This document shows, piece by piece, positions 16,726 to 25,637 of a stretch of DNA of 64,000 nt. Numbering within the stretch: the first letter of the stretch is position 1; each line of letters starts with the position of its first letter. A program made the translations under genes and the position numbers. The DNA is taken from contig JBCBQC010000002.1 of assembly GCA_039820405.1 (NCBI GenBank), positions 186,001 through 250,000 of the forward strand, in the 5' to 3' direction. This DNA comes from CALLVY01 sp937899855. Lineage in GTDB: Bacteria; Bacteroidota; Bacteroidia; Chitinophagales; Saprospiraceae. A model generated the notes under the pieces. That model made no database searches. It was not told the origin of the DNA and worked only from the letters and a program-made list of their open reading frames with translations.

Positions 16726-17721
16726 CTAGCTAAAGTCGATTTCGGTATTGTCGCCAATATTGAGACTCTGGGAAAGTCCCTTGATTGCGGCGTCATTGCC
16801 CACCAGGGAATTTTGCAAGACGACCTCTTCGATCGAGGCGTAGCTGCCGATGATGGATTCCTTGACGATCGAATAGTCGATGGTAGTGTTGTTGCCGATC
16901 GTAACGTGGGGACCGACGATGGAGTTGGTGATCCGGCAATTGGCACCAATACTAACGGGGTGAATGATGATGGAATTGTCGTAAAGCGGCAGGTTGGGCG
17001 AGGCGTAGCCTTCTTTGTCCAATAGCATGGCATTGGTCTCCAGTAGGATTTCCTTTTTCCCACAGTCGAACCAGTTGTCGACCGTCACGGTGGTAAACTG
17101 GACGCCCCGCTCAATCATGGACATCAGGGCATCGGTCAGCTGGTATTCGCCGTGGGTCTGGATCTTGTTGGTCACCATGTGGTCGATCACCTCGATCAGG
17201 GTCGAGACCTCCCGAATCTTATACAGCCCCACCATCGCCTGATTTGACTTGGGGATATTGGGTTTTTCGATCACCGCCTGGACCGATCCGTCTTCCTCCA
17301 GCACGACTACCCCAAATTCGCGGGGATCCTGGACCTTTTTGATGCCGAGGCAGGAAGTGTTGGAGTGGATGACCTTCTTCCAGTCGACCTCGATGATGGT
17401 ATCCCCAAAGACAATCACGACCTCATCCGCATCGGCAATGGCTTCCTTGGCCGTCCAGATGGCGTGGGCGGAGCCCTCGCGGTGGTTCTGCTGGACAAAC
17501 TGCTTGTTGAGTTGGGGGTATTGCTTTTTGACGTAGAGCTCAATTTTTTCCCCCAGGTAACCGATGATGAATACAAAATCCCGAATCCCCACCTCTACCA
17601 GCGAGTCGATGATAAAGGAAATGATCGTTTTTCCCGCTACGGGAATAAGCGGCTTGGGTTGGGTGTAGGTATGGGGACGCAGCCGGGTGCCCGCCCCCGC
17701 TACGGGGATAATAGCTTTCAT
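16726..17721 (-). CDS. sugar-phosphate nucleotidyltransferase
   Basis: A 331-residue cytoplasmic enzyme making an NDP-sugar from NTP and a sugar-1-phosphate. It opens with the nucleotide-binding signature GAGTRLRPHTYTQPKPLIPV, followed by the GSAHAIW region and a metal-binding Asp in VFGDTIIEV. From about residue 245 the sequence becomes a left-handed beta-helix of hexapeptide-like repeats (ITNSIVGPHVTIGNNTTIDY). This is the RmlA/GalU-like class; the sugar specificity cannot be told. It heads a probable five-gene leftward operon and is separated from the atp genes by a terminator. Confidence 0.9.
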   Translation of the reverse strand: MKAIIPVAGAGTRLRPHTYTQPKPLIPVAGKTIISFIIDSLVEVGIRDFVFIIGYLGEKIELYVKKQYPQLNKQFVQQNHREGSAHAIWTAKEAIADADEVVIVFGDTIIEVDWKKVIHSNTSCLGIKKVQDPREFGVVVLEEDGSVQAVIEKPNIPKSNQAMVGLYKIREVSTLIEVIDHMVTNKIQTHGEYQLTDALMSMIERGVQFTTVTVDNWFDCGKKEILLETNAMLLDKEGYASPNLPLYDNSIIIHPVSIGANCRITNSIVGPHVTIGNNTTIDYSIVKESIIGSYASIEEVVLQNSLVGNDAAIKGLSQSLNIGDNTEIDFS

Positions 17722-17766
17722 AAAGTCGGAGACTCAATTGGTGACTTTGGCAATATACGGAATAAA

Positions 17767-17794
17767 CAAAAAAAGCCCCGACGAATGCCGGGGC
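17767..17794 (-). terminator. intrinsic terminator of the atp operon
   Basis: On the minus strand GCCCCG and CGGGGC (17789-17794 and 17775-17780) form a stem around an 8-base loop and are followed by seven T residues. It lies about 25 bp beyond the atpG stop. Confidence 0.92.
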
Positions 17795-17820
17795 CATTTC
17801 TTTTTATTGCGGCGGGAAGC

Positions 17821-18717
17821 TTATCCTTCGAGGGCGGCAGCACCACCCACGATTTCGGAAAGTTCCTTGGTAATGGCTTCTTGACGAGCTTTGTTGTACG
17901 AAATTTTGAGATCGCGCAACAGGTCTTCCGCATTGTCGGTCGCCTTGCTCATCGCCGTCATCCGAGCACCGTGCTCGGAGGCGTGGGTATCCAGGAGGTA
18001 GCGCTGGAACTTGGTCTGTAGGATCGACGGTACCAAGTGCTCCAGCAATTCTTCCTTACTGGGCTCAAAGATGTAATCCGCCCGGTGCTTTTTACCACTG
18101 TCCTCTTCCTTTTCCAGCTTGGGCACCGGCAGGAAGGCATCCACTTCGGGAAACTGGGTAGCGGCGTTGCGAAAGCGGCCGTAGGCCACGTCCACCGCGT
18201 CGAAAAAGCCTTTGGTAAAGTCCCCCATCAGGTAGTTGGATACTTTGGCCACGTTGTCAAAGCTCAGGTCGTTGAACAACTCGACGTAATCGGAGATGAC
18301 GCGGCAGTCGCTGTAACGCCGGTCGAAGAACTCGTAGCCTTTCTTACCGATACAGATGATGGTCAGGTTACCGGCCTGGCGTTGCGTGGCGTACTTGTTC
18401 TCGATGATGCCGACCGCTGCCTTGATCACGTTGGCATTGAAGGCCCCGCAGAGACCACGGTTGGAGGTCACGACCACCACGGCGGCCCGGTTAACTTCGC
18501 GGGCTTGGCCAAAGGTCGTGCTGGCGTCTCCTTCCAAGTTGGATAGGATATTGCGCAGCATCTCGTTGAGCTTGTTGGCGTAAGGACGCATCTGTTGGAT
18601 GGCCGATTGGGCCTTACGCAGCTTGGCTGCCGACACCATTTTCATGGCCTTGGTGATTTGCTGCGTCGACTTTACGGAGGATATCCGCTCGCGTACTTCT
18701 TTTAAGTTTGCACCCAT
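17821..18717 (-). CDS. atpG: ATP synthase F1 gamma subunit
   Basis: A 298-residue central-stalk subunit that rotates inside the alpha3beta3 hexamer. The N-terminal helix (GANLKEVRERISSVKSTQQITKAMKMVSAAKLRKAQ-type, broken by me here) and the C-terminal helix (MTAMSKATDNAEDLL, NKARQEAITKEL) form the coiled-coil shaft, and SNRGLCGAFN is the conserved Rossmann-like segment. It is the last gene of the operon and is followed by a terminator; beta and epsilon genes do not follow it. Confidence 0.98.
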   Translation of the reverse strand: MGANLKEVRERISSVKSTQQITKAMKMVSAAKLRKAQSAIQQMRPYANKLNEMLRNILSNLEGDASTTFGQAREVNRAAVVVVTSNRGLCGAFNANVIKAAVGIIENKYATQRQAGNLTIICIGKKGYEFFDRRYSDCRVISDYVELFNDLSFDNVAKVSNYLMGDFTKGFFDAVDVAYGRFRNAATQFPEVDAFLPVPKLEKEEDSGKKHRADYIFEPSKEELLEHLVPSILQTKFQRYLLDTHASEHGARMTAMSKATDNAEDLLRDLKISYNKARQEAITKELSEIVGGAAALEG

Positions 18718-18749
18718 TGGATCTAAAAATTAGCGGTTCAAAGTATGGC

Positions 18750-20351
18750 TTAACGGTACTGGGCCGACAGTTCGGCGGCCAGATTCGTGATGGCCGTGGT
18801 GGCTTCGTCCGTCAGTTTACCGGACTGGAAGGTCTTCAGTACCTCGGGATGCTTTTGCTCCAGGGTGGTCAGGAAAACCTCCTCGAATTCCTTCACCTTC
18901 TTCACCGGTACGTTCTTGAGCAAGCCCTTGGTCCCCAGGTAGATGATGGCTACCTGCTTCTCTACCGATACCGGCGAGTACTGGGGCTGCTTGAGGATTT
19001 CCACGTTGCGGACTCCCTTGTCGAGTACGGCCTGCGTAGCGGCATCCAAATCCGAACCGAACTTGGCGAAGGCTTCCAGCTCGCGGAACTGCGCCTGGTC
19101 GAGCTTGAGCGTACCCGCTACTTTCTTCATCGACTTGATCTGGGCATTACCCCCAACCCGAGATACCGAGATCCCTACGTTGATCGCCGGGCGAATCCCC
19201 GCGTTAAACAGGTTCGATTCGAGGAAGATCTGACCGTCGGTAATCGAGATCACGTTGGTAGGGATGTAGGCCGATACGTCACCCGCCTGGGTTTCGATGA
19301 TGGGCAGCGCGGTCAGCGATCCACCACCTTTTACGAGGGGCTTGCCATCTTTGTCCTTGGCATTTTTCAAGGAAGCGGGCAGATCGTTCATATCGCGTGC
19401 GATGTCATCGTTGTTGATGATCTTGGCGGCGCGCTCCAGTAGGCGGGAGTGCAGGTAGAAAACGTCCCCGGGGTAAGCTTCCCGACCGGGAGGACGACGC
19501 AGCAGCAGCGATACCTCGCGGTAAGCCACAGCTTGCTTGGACAAATCGTCGTAGATGATGAGTGCGGGACGGCCCGTATCGCGGAAAAATTCACCGATGC
19601 AAGCTCCGGCCATGGGCGCGAAGTATTGCAGCGGGGCGGGATCGGAGGCCGAGGCGGATACGATGACCGTGTAAGCCATGGCACCGTTTTCCTCCAGCGT
19701 TTTGGCCACGTTGGCTACCGTGGAGGCCTTCTGACCCGAGGCGACGTAGATGCAGAACACGGGTTCGCCGCGTTCGTAAAATTCTTTTTGGTTGATGATG
19801 GTGTCGATCGCGATGGCCGTTTTCCCCGTTTGGCGGTCTCCAATGATCAACTCCCGTTGGCCCCGACCGATAGGAATCATCGCGTCGATGGCTTTGATCC
19901 CCGTTTGCAGGGGCTCGGCTACTGGCTCACGAAAGACCACCCCGGGCGCTTTGCGCTCGATGGGCATCTCGTACTGCGCACCACCGATGGGTCCTTTCCC
20001 GTCGATGGGCTCCCCGAGTGGATTAACGACCCGGCCGACGTACTCTTCCCCGACGTTGATGGAGGCAATGCGTCCGGTACGACGTACCGTAGCGCCTTCC
20101 TTGATCCCATCATCGGGCCCCAGCAATACCACCCCAACGTTGTCCTCCTCCAGGTTCAGCACGATCGCCTGAACACCCGTTTCGAATTCTACCAGTTCCC
20201 CGGCTTGCGACTGAGTGAGTCCGTAAACCCGCGCGATACCGTCCCCCACTTGAAGAACCGTACCGACTTCTTCCAGTTCCGCCGTGGTTTTGAAACCGGA
20301 AAGTTGTTGTTTCAATATTGCTGATATTTCATCAGGTTTGACGTCAACCAT
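18750..20351 (-). CDS. atpA: ATP synthase F1 alpha subunit
   Basis: A 533-residue nucleotide-binding but non-catalytic F1 subunit. The Walker A loop GDRQTGKTAIAID is at about 170, and LLLRRPPGREAYPGDVFYLHS and ALPIIETQAGDVSAYIPTNV are the family signatures. It is slightly longer than the usual 505-515 residues because of an insert (about DLPASLKNAKDKDGKPLVKG) before GGGSLTALP, a position where Bacteroidota alpha subunits often vary. It lies 32 bp upstream of atpG and 76 bp downstream of atpH. Confidence 0.98.
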   Translation of the reverse strand: MVDVKPDEISAILKQQLSGFKTTAELEEVGTVLQVGDGIARVYGLTQSQAGELVEFETGVQAIVLNLEEDNVGVVLLGPDDGIKEGATVRRTGRIASINVGEEYVGRVVNPLGEPIDGKGPIGGAQYEMPIERKAPGVVFREPVAEPLQTGIKAIDAMIPIGRGQRELIIGDRQTGKTAIAIDTIINQKEFYERGEPVFCIYVASGQKASTVANVAKTLEENGAMAYTVIVSASASDPAPLQYFAPMAGACIGEFFRDTGRPALIIYDDLSKQAVAYREVSLLLRRPPGREAYPGDVFYLHSRLLERAAKIINNDDIARDMNDLPASLKNAKDKDGKPLVKGGGSLTALPIIETQAGDVSAYIPTNVISITDGQIFLESNLFNAGIRPAINVGISVSRVGGNAQIKSMKKVAGTLKLDQAQFRELEAFAKFGSDLDAATQAVLDKGVRNVEILKQPQYSPVSVEKQVAIIYLGTKGLLKNVPVKKVKEFEEVFLTTLEQKHPEVLKTFQSGKLTDEATTAITNLAAELSAQYR

Positions 20352-20427
20352 TTTCGTTCAATTTATGGTTAGAAAAATATTATTGTTGCGACGATGCCGT
20401 GGTTCCCGTTCGGGCCAGGCCTCGTCC

Positions 20428-20967
20428 TTAGTTTTTGCTGAACTCCTTGCGCAGGGCCTCCAGTTGGTGCGCCACGCTGGCGTCGTAGAGCTTGTTGTCA
20501 AACTCGAGTACGAAGCCACCAATGATCTTGGGGTCCACCTCCGAAACGATCTCCACCTCCCCCCCGGTCGAACTGTCTTCCAGCTTTTTGCGCAGGGCTT
20601 CGAGGGACGCATCGTTCCAAGGCGTGGCCGTGGTGAGCTTGACCGTGGCGATGTTTTTTAGCTCGCGGTACTGCTGGACAAAAGTATCGGCGATCTCCGG
20701 CAAGAAGGGCTCGCGGCCCTTACTCACAATGATGTTCAGAAATGCCATCGTCAACTCGTCAAATTTTTCCTCGAAGAGGATTTTGAGAATCGATCCTTTC
20801 TTATCCAGGTTGATGATGGGGCTCTTGAGCAAGAGGTACAGATCGCGTACTTCCACCGCTTTGCGAAAGGCTTGGATGTCTTCGAGCACGCGCTCGACCT
20901 TGTTTTGCTCTACCGCCAAATCGAGTAGGGATTTGGCGTAGCGGGAGGCGATTCTGGTTATGGACAT
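20428..20967 (-). CDS. atpH: ATP synthase F1 delta subunit
   Basis: A 179-residue peripheral-stalk protein (OSCP homologue) joining F1 alpha to the b subunits. An N-terminal six-helix domain (ASRYAKSLLDLAVEQNKVE) and a C-terminal part with EIVSEVDPKIIGGFVLEFDN and the DASVAHQLEALRKEF tail match the family. It is 21 bp downstream of atpF. Confidence 0.96.
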   Translation of the reverse strand: MSITRIASRYAKSLLDLAVEQNKVERVLEDIQAFRKAVEVRDLYLLLKSPIINLDKKGSILKILFEEKFDELTMAFLNIIVSKGREPFLPEIADTFVQQYRELKNIATVKLTTATPWNDASLEALRKKLEDSSTGGEVEIVSEVDPKIIGGFVLEFDNKLYDASVAHQLEALRKEFSKN

Positions 20968-20988
20968 AAGACAGTGCTTTTGCGGAAG

Positions 20989-21501
20989 TTAGTTGAGTTT
21001 GATTTCGTCGACCAAGCTGTTGGCAAATTTCTCCTGTTCGCCATCACCGGTCAATTGCTTGCGGATAATTTTTTCCGCCACTTCCAGGGCCATGTTCGCC
21101 GCCTGGTTCTTCACTTCCAGGAGCGCCGCATTCTTCTGCGCCTCGATGTCGCGCTGGGCGTTGTCGACAATTTTCTGCGCCTCCTCTTTGGCTTTCTCCT
21201 TGGCCTCGCGTACGATGCTGTCCTTGGCTTCCTTGGCCTCTTTGAGGATATTGCTCCGCTCTTCGCGGGCCTGGGCCAGCAGCTCCTCGTTTTTGGACTG
21301 TAGGGCAGTCATCTCTTCCTTGGCGCGCTTGGCCTCGTCGAGGGCATCCTGGATATCGGACTCGCGCTTCTTCAGCGCGTCGCGGATGGGGCCAAAGGCG
21401 TAACGCGACATCATAAACCAGAAGATGAGGAAAATCAAAGAGGACCAGAACAACAAACCAAAATCGGGCTTGATCGGAGAAAAGTCTGCTAGGAATATCA
21501 T
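20989..21501 (-). CDS. atpF: ATP synthase F0 b subunit
   Basis: A 170-residue stator subunit. One N-terminal membrane helix (FGLLFWSSLIFLIFWFMM) is followed by a long charged helix with heptad character that dimerises and reaches F1. I chose the ATG at 21501; the ORF extends two codons further to a TTG. It lies between atpE and atpH. Confidence 0.97.
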   Translation of the reverse strand: MIFLADFSPIKPDFGLLFWSSLIFLIFWFMMSRYAFGPIRDALKKRESDIQDALDEAKRAKEEMTALQSKNEELLAQAREERSNILKEAKEAKDSIVREAKEKAKEEAQKIVDNAQRDIEAQKNAALLEVKNQAANMALEVAEKIIRKQLTGDGEQEKFANSLVDEIKLN

Positions 21502-21589
21502 GTTCAATTGTTTTCTACATTAAAAAAGTGGAGCGTAGTACCCGCTGACCAACCGTCAGCGGGACTAGGCGTTTTTTCTCGGAATGCGA

Positions 21590-21796
21590 TTAGGCAACGA
21601 GGAAGGCGATTACGATAGCAATCAGCGCGGCACCCTCCACGAGGGCAGCAACGAGGATCATATTCGAACGAATATCACCTACTGCTTCGGGCTGACGAGC
21701 AATGGCTTCCATGGCTTTGGCACCAATGGTGCCGATACCAATACCTGCGCCGATTACGGCGAGTCCCATTCCCAAGGCTGCGATTGAACCTGTCAT
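21590..21796 (-). CDS. atpE: ATP synthase F0 c subunit
   Basis: A 68-residue hairpin of two membrane helices forming the rotor ring. The first helix has the packing motif GAGIGIGTIG, the cytoplasmic loop is ARQPE, and the second helix carries the ion-binding Glu54 in ALVEGAALIA. No extra Gln/Ser ligand pattern of Na+-type rings is evident, which favours protons (inference). The ATG at 21796 is right; the upstream in-frame extension runs into the atpB 3' end. Confidence 0.97.
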   Translation of the reverse strand: MTGSIAALGMGLAVIGAGIGIGTIGAKAMEAIARQPEAVGDIRSNMILVAALVEGAALIAIVIAFLVA

Positions 21797-21863
21797 GACT
21801 TTTGTATTTAATGTATTAAAAATGGAATATAAAAAGCTTGTTCTTCTTGCCGCACCCCACCCT

Positions 21864-23306
21864 TTAGTGGTGTGCCTCTTCCTTGGCCGCACTCAGGTAC
21901 GAAGCCGTCAGGATCGTAAATACGAAGGCCTGTAGGAAGGCCACCAGCAACTCGATGGCCATCATAAAGAGCGTCAGTATGGTCGAGGCCGCGGCCGCCC
22001 CCAAACTGGCGGGCGGATTGGCACCCTGCGTCCCGCCGAATACAAAAATTAGACCGACGAAGATGACCATTACCATGTGCCCCGCCGTGATATTGGCAAA
22101 CAAACGCAACATCAGCGTCAGGGGCTTAATGAAGACGCCCAGCAGTTCCACCGGCGTCAGAATCGTTTTTACCCAGGCCGGTACGCCCGGCATCCAGAAG
22201 ATGTGCTCCCAGTAGTGCTTATTGCCACTAAAGTTGACCACCAGGGCCGCGATGACGGCCAGGGCCATCGTCAGGGCCAGGTTGCCCGTGGCATTGGCGC
22301 CGCCGAAGAAGGGGATTTGCCCGAAGAGGTTCAAGCCCAGGATGAAGAAGAAGATCGACATCAAAAAGGGCAGGTAACGCTCCCAGTAGTGACCGAGGAA
22401 GGGCTTGGCTACCTCGTCTTGAATAAAGACGAAGATGGGCTCGATGAATCCCTGGAGGCCACTCGGAGCCTGACCATCGCGATCGCGGTAGGCCCGGGCG
22501 ATGCTGAAAAACATCAGCATCAGGAACAGGGAGACCAAGAGCATGGCTACCACGTTCTTGGTCAGCGAAAAGTCGTAGAAAGAAGTGATTCCCCCACCAA
22601 ATAGGCCAAAATCCGCGGTGCTCTTGCGCTCCAGTTCGTAACACTTGCCGTTGAAGGACATGTAGGCCAAGCCGTCTTCCTCATTGTGGGAAAAAATGTG
22701 ATCGTGGGGATCGGAAGCCAGTTGAACGTTCCCTTCCGTTTTCGGGAAACCTTGGCCGTCCTTGACGCGCATTACCGTTCCGCCATTGAGGACGTAGGGG
22801 CCCACCGATTGGCTACCGTCGCCGTGGGCGCCGTGAATCTTAAAAGCGCTCGACAGAAAGAAGGACCAGCCTTCGTGGTTGGGAGCGTAGACAATGCAGG
22901 GAAGGGGAATGCTGAAGGGGCCGATGCTGTAAACGTTGGCATCAGCGATGTGGTGAAAAGCCGTTCCACCGGCGTCGAAGATGGAAGGGTCGTGATGGTG
23001 CCCACAGGCATTGGCCGCGTGACCGCCGTGGCTGCCACCATCGTGGCTGCCGTGATCGTGACCGGAGTGGTCCGCACCCGAATGATCGTGACCACTGTGA
23101 TCGTCGTGATGATCATGGCCGTCGTGACCGGAGTGATCGTGCCCTGAATGATCATCGTGTTGGGCGTGATCGTGGCCGGAGTGGTCCTCACCCGAATGGT
23201 CGTGATCGTGTTGTGCCCAGAGGGCGGTTCCTAAGGCGCCGACGACGACCAGGCTAAAGGTCAGTAGTAAACGCTTGATTTGGAGTGTATTAACCGTACT
23301 AAGCAT
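21864..23306 (-). CDS. atpB: ATP synthase F0 a subunit with His-rich periplasmic extension
   Basis: A 480-residue proton-channel subunit, about twice the length of E. coli a. Residues 1-32 look like a signal sequence (RLLLTFSLVVVGALGTALWAQ ends it). Residues 33-105 are an exceptional His/Asp/Ser/Gly stretch with 26 histidines built on HDHSGHDHSG-like repeats, followed by a further soluble part to about 235. The membrane core then shows the usual helices and the essential Arg in LRLFANITAGH. I start at the ATG at 23306 because the longer ORF begins at a TTG that lies inside the promoter -7 box. The signal sequence and the extension should place the His-rich part outside the cytoplasm. It is the first gene of the operon. 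Confidence 0.96.
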   Translation of the reverse strand: MLSTVNTLQIKRLLLTFSLVVVGALGTALWAQHDHDHSGEDHSGHDHAQHDDHSGHDHSGHDGHDHHDDHSGHDHSGADHSGHDHGSHDGGSHGGHAANACGHHHDPSIFDAGGTAFHHIADANVYSIGPFSIPLPCIVYAPNHEGWSFFLSSAFKIHGAHGDGSQSVGPYVLNGGTVMRVKDGQGFPKTEGNVQLASDPHDHIFSHNEEDGLAYMSFNGKCYELERKSTADFGLFGGGITSFYDFSLTKNVVAMLLVSLFLMLMFFSIARAYRDRDGQAPSGLQGFIEPIFVFIQDEVAKPFLGHYWERYLPFLMSIFFFILGLNLFGQIPFFGGANATGNLALTMALAVIAALVVNFSGNKHYWEHIFWMPGVPAWVKTILTPVELLGVFIKPLTLMLRLFANITAGHMVMVIFVGLIFVFGGTQGANPPASLGAAAASTILTLFMMAIELLVAFLQAFVFTILTASYLSAAKEEAHH

Positions 23307-23336
23307 ATTGAAAAACAGGCTTTTGTAAATCGACTG

Positions 23337-23366
23337 CAAAGGTAGTGATATTATGCAGCAATCAAA
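23337..23366 (-). promoter_or_regulatory. promoter of the atp operon
   Basis: On the minus strand TTTG (23366-23363), an 18-base spacer and TACCTTTG (23344-23337) match the Bacteroidota consensus in full. The predicted transcription start is near 23331, giving a short leader of about 25 nt before atpB. Confidence 0.8.
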
Positions 23367-23439
23367 AGCGTGGAAAGCCTTTTTTTACGGTTATTTCAGC
23401 CGTGGTGGGAGGTCAAAAAAATGGGGGTGGGAACGGGAT

Positions 23440-23474
23440 AAAAAACGGGTCCGGTCGAAGTATCGGCCGGACCC
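23440..23474 (-). terminator. intrinsic terminator after the RNase Y gene
   Basis: GGGTCCGG (23467-23474 read on the minus strand) and CCGGACCC (23447-23454) form a perfect 8-bp stem with a 12-base loop; one base later the minus strand has six T residues. Confidence 0.9.
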
Positions 23475-23504
23475 AGAATATTAAAAATTTATTTGCTTTA
23501 GCCC

Positions 23505-25190
23505 TTAGCGCGCAAAAGAAATGGCGCGTTTTTCGCGGATGACCGTTACTTTAATCTGTCCTGGATATTGCATTTCATCCTGGATTTTTTGCGAAATCAT
23601 AAACGACAAATTATCGGCGTATTCGTCGCTCACTTTCTCACTTTCCACAATGACCCGCAATTCGCGGCCCGCTTGCATCGCGTAGGCCTTCTGGACCCCA
23701 TCGTGGGCCATGGCCAATTCCTCCAATTCTCCGATCCGCTTGAGGTAGCTCTCCATGATTTCGCGACGGGCTCCCGGGCGGGCCCCCGAGATGGCATCCC
23801 CCACCTGGACGATGGGTGAGATCATGTTGTTCATCTCGATTTCGTCGTGGTGTGCCCCCACCGCATTGCAGACGATGGCGTTCTCCCCGTATTTCTCACA
23901 AATCTTCATCCCCAAAATGGCGTGCGACAACTCGGATTCTTCCTCGGCGACCTTACCGATATCGTGGAGCAAACCGGCGCGCTTGGCCATCCGGGCTTGC
24001 TTAGGACTCAGCCCCAGCTCCGCGGCCATGATGGCGCTCAGGTGGGCCGTCTCGATAGAGTGCTTGAGTAGGTTCTGGCCATAGGAAGAGCGGAAACGCA
24101 TCCGCCCCACCATTTTCACCAAGTACGGATTGAGCCCGTGGATATCCAGCTCGATGACCGTCCGTTCCCCGATCTCGATGATCTGCTCGTCGAGCTGCTT
24201 GCGGGTCTTGGCGACCACCTCTTCGATCCGGGCCGGGTGGATGCGGCCGTCGGCCACCAAACGCTTGAGGGCCAGCCGACAAACCTCGCGGCGGATCGCA
24301 TCAAAACTCGAAATTACGATGGCTTCGGGCGTATCATCGACGACGATTTCGGCACCCGTAGCGGCCTCCAGGGCTCGGATATTCCGACCTTCCCGACCGA
24401 TGATTTGCCCCTTCAAGTCGTCCGACTCTAGGTTGAATACCGATACGGTATTTTCGATCGTGTACTCGGCGCACATCCGTTGGATGGTTTGGATGACGAT
24501 CTTTTTGGCTTCCTTGTTGGCGGTCAATTTGGCGGCGGATACGGTATCTTTGATCAGGGCCATGGCGTCGTTTTCGGCCTTGGCGCGAACGGCTTCGAGG
24601 AGCTGCTCCTTGGCTTCGGCCTCGCTGAGCTTGGCCACGTTCTCCAGCGCTTGGATGTGGACCTCATTGGCGGCCTCCAGTTCTTCTTTTTTCTTAGCGA
24701 CTACCTTTTGCTGTAACTCCAGGTTTTCGCGGCGGGATTTGATCTCGGCGGCCTCTTGCTCCAGTTCGGCCTTGCGGTCGTCGAGTCGTTTGATGCGTCC
24801 GGCGAGCTTGCTTTCCTTTTGCGCCAGTTCTTTCTCCTGGCCCAGCACGTCGCGTTCGCGGTCTTTCAATTCAAAGCGGTGTTGTTTCTTCTCCGATTCA
24901 AACTCTGCTTTCATCTTTTTAAAGCGCTCCTTGGCCTCGGCGATCTTCTTTTGCTTGATCGTCTCGTTTTTGGATTCTGCCTTGGCGAGGATGCGGTCGG
25001 CCTGGGTTTCGGCCTCTCCGGTGATCCGTTTTGCCGTGACGTGCGCGTCCTGGAGTACAACATCCGCTTTGGCCTGCATCTCCTTGCTCCGCGCGTCGTT
25101 GGAACGCTTGAGCATTTGTTGGACGATGACGTAGGCCGCGATGGCTCCGATCAACACACCGGCAATGGCGCCGATTCCTATTTCAATCAT
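23505..25190 (-). CDS. rny: ribonuclease Y
   Basis: A 561-residue membrane-anchored endoribonuclease that initiates mRNA decay. Domain order: N-terminal membrane helix (IGAIAGVLIGAIAAYVIV), a long coiled coil rich in Glu/Lys (about 25-215), a KH RNA-binding domain (GQIIGREGRNIRALE), and an HD phosphohydrolase domain (AGLLHDIGK with the metal-binding His-Asp, and HAILGMKI). The length is usual for the family. It lies downstream of zapA and is closed by its own terminator. Confidence 0.98.
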   Translation of the reverse strand: MIEIGIGAIAGVLIGAIAAYVIVQQMLKRSNDARSKEMQAKADVVLQDAHVTAKRITGEAETQADRILAKAESKNETIKQKKIAEAKERFKKMKAEFESEKKQHRFELKDRERDVLGQEKELAQKESKLAGRIKRLDDRKAELEQEAAEIKSRRENLELQQKVVAKKKEELEAANEVHIQALENVAKLSEAEAKEQLLEAVRAKAENDAMALIKDTVSAAKLTANKEAKKIVIQTIQRMCAEYTIENTVSVFNLESDDLKGQIIGREGRNIRALEAATGAEIVVDDTPEAIVISSFDAIRREVCRLALKRLVADGRIHPARIEEVVAKTRKQLDEQIIEIGERTVIELDIHGLNPYLVKMVGRMRFRSSYGQNLLKHSIETAHLSAIMAAELGLSPKQARMAKRAGLLHDIGKVAEEESELSHAILGMKICEKYGENAIVCNAVGAHHDEIEMNNMISPIVQVGDAISGARPGARREIMESYLKRIGELEELAMAHDGVQKAYAMQAGRELRVIVESEKVSDEYADNLSFMISQKIQDEMQYPGQIKVTVIREKRAISFAR

Positions 25191-25331
25191 GGTAATAAAT
25201 GTATTTAAAAATGATTCCGAGCTGCTTTCAGCCCGAAGAATTTAGGTTGCTCATCGTGTAGTCGAAGAATGGACGACGGGACGGGAAGGGGAAATTGCCC
25301 CGCGGTGATTTGAACCCTAGAGTGGGGAAGA

Positions 25332-25637
25332 TCAATGGAGTAAAGAATCGACTAAGGTGTCGAGTTGTTCAATTTGGGCGCTCAGATCGGCCGGGTCAGA
25401 AGCTTCGTTTTCTTGTTGGGCCTTGTGTAATTCTACGGCGTACGTCAAAAGGGCAATCGACAGACAGTCTTGTTTGTCCTTTTTATTGTAGGTCAGTTGG
25501 AAATGGTTGATCTTTTCATTGACTTCTTTGACAATCTGGCGGATCGCCGGCTCATCGGTCGACTTGATTTTGAGGGGGTAAGGTCGCCCCGCGATCAATA
25601 CGGTAATGTTTACCAAGTCTTTACCGTCCATTGTCAT
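25332..25637 (-). CDS. zapA: cell division protein ZapA
   Basis: A 101-residue FtsZ-associated protein that bundles Z-ring filaments. The N-terminal beta-strand region (NITVLIAGRPYPLKI) followed by a long helix (EPAIRQIVKEVNEKINHFQ) and a C-terminal coiled coil with DCLSIALLTYAVEL match the family. Its ATG overlaps the stop codon of the preceding coiled-coil gene, so the two are translationally coupled. Confidence 0.92.
   Translation of the reverse strand: MTMDGKDLVNITVLIAGRPYPLKIKSTDEPAIRQIVKEVNEKINHFQLTYNKKDKQDCLSIALLTYAVELHKAQQENEASDPADLSAQIEQLDTLVDSLLH

Noticed and set aside
23307..23339. Upstream extension of atpB from a TTG
   Set aside because: The TTG lies inside the -7 box of the operon promoter, so it would not be transcribed; the ATG at 23306 is used.
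25270..25335. tRNA-like stretch with a GGTTCAAATC look on the minus strand between zapA and rny
   Set aside because: The bases around it do not pair as a T-arm, and no acceptor or anticodon stem can be built.
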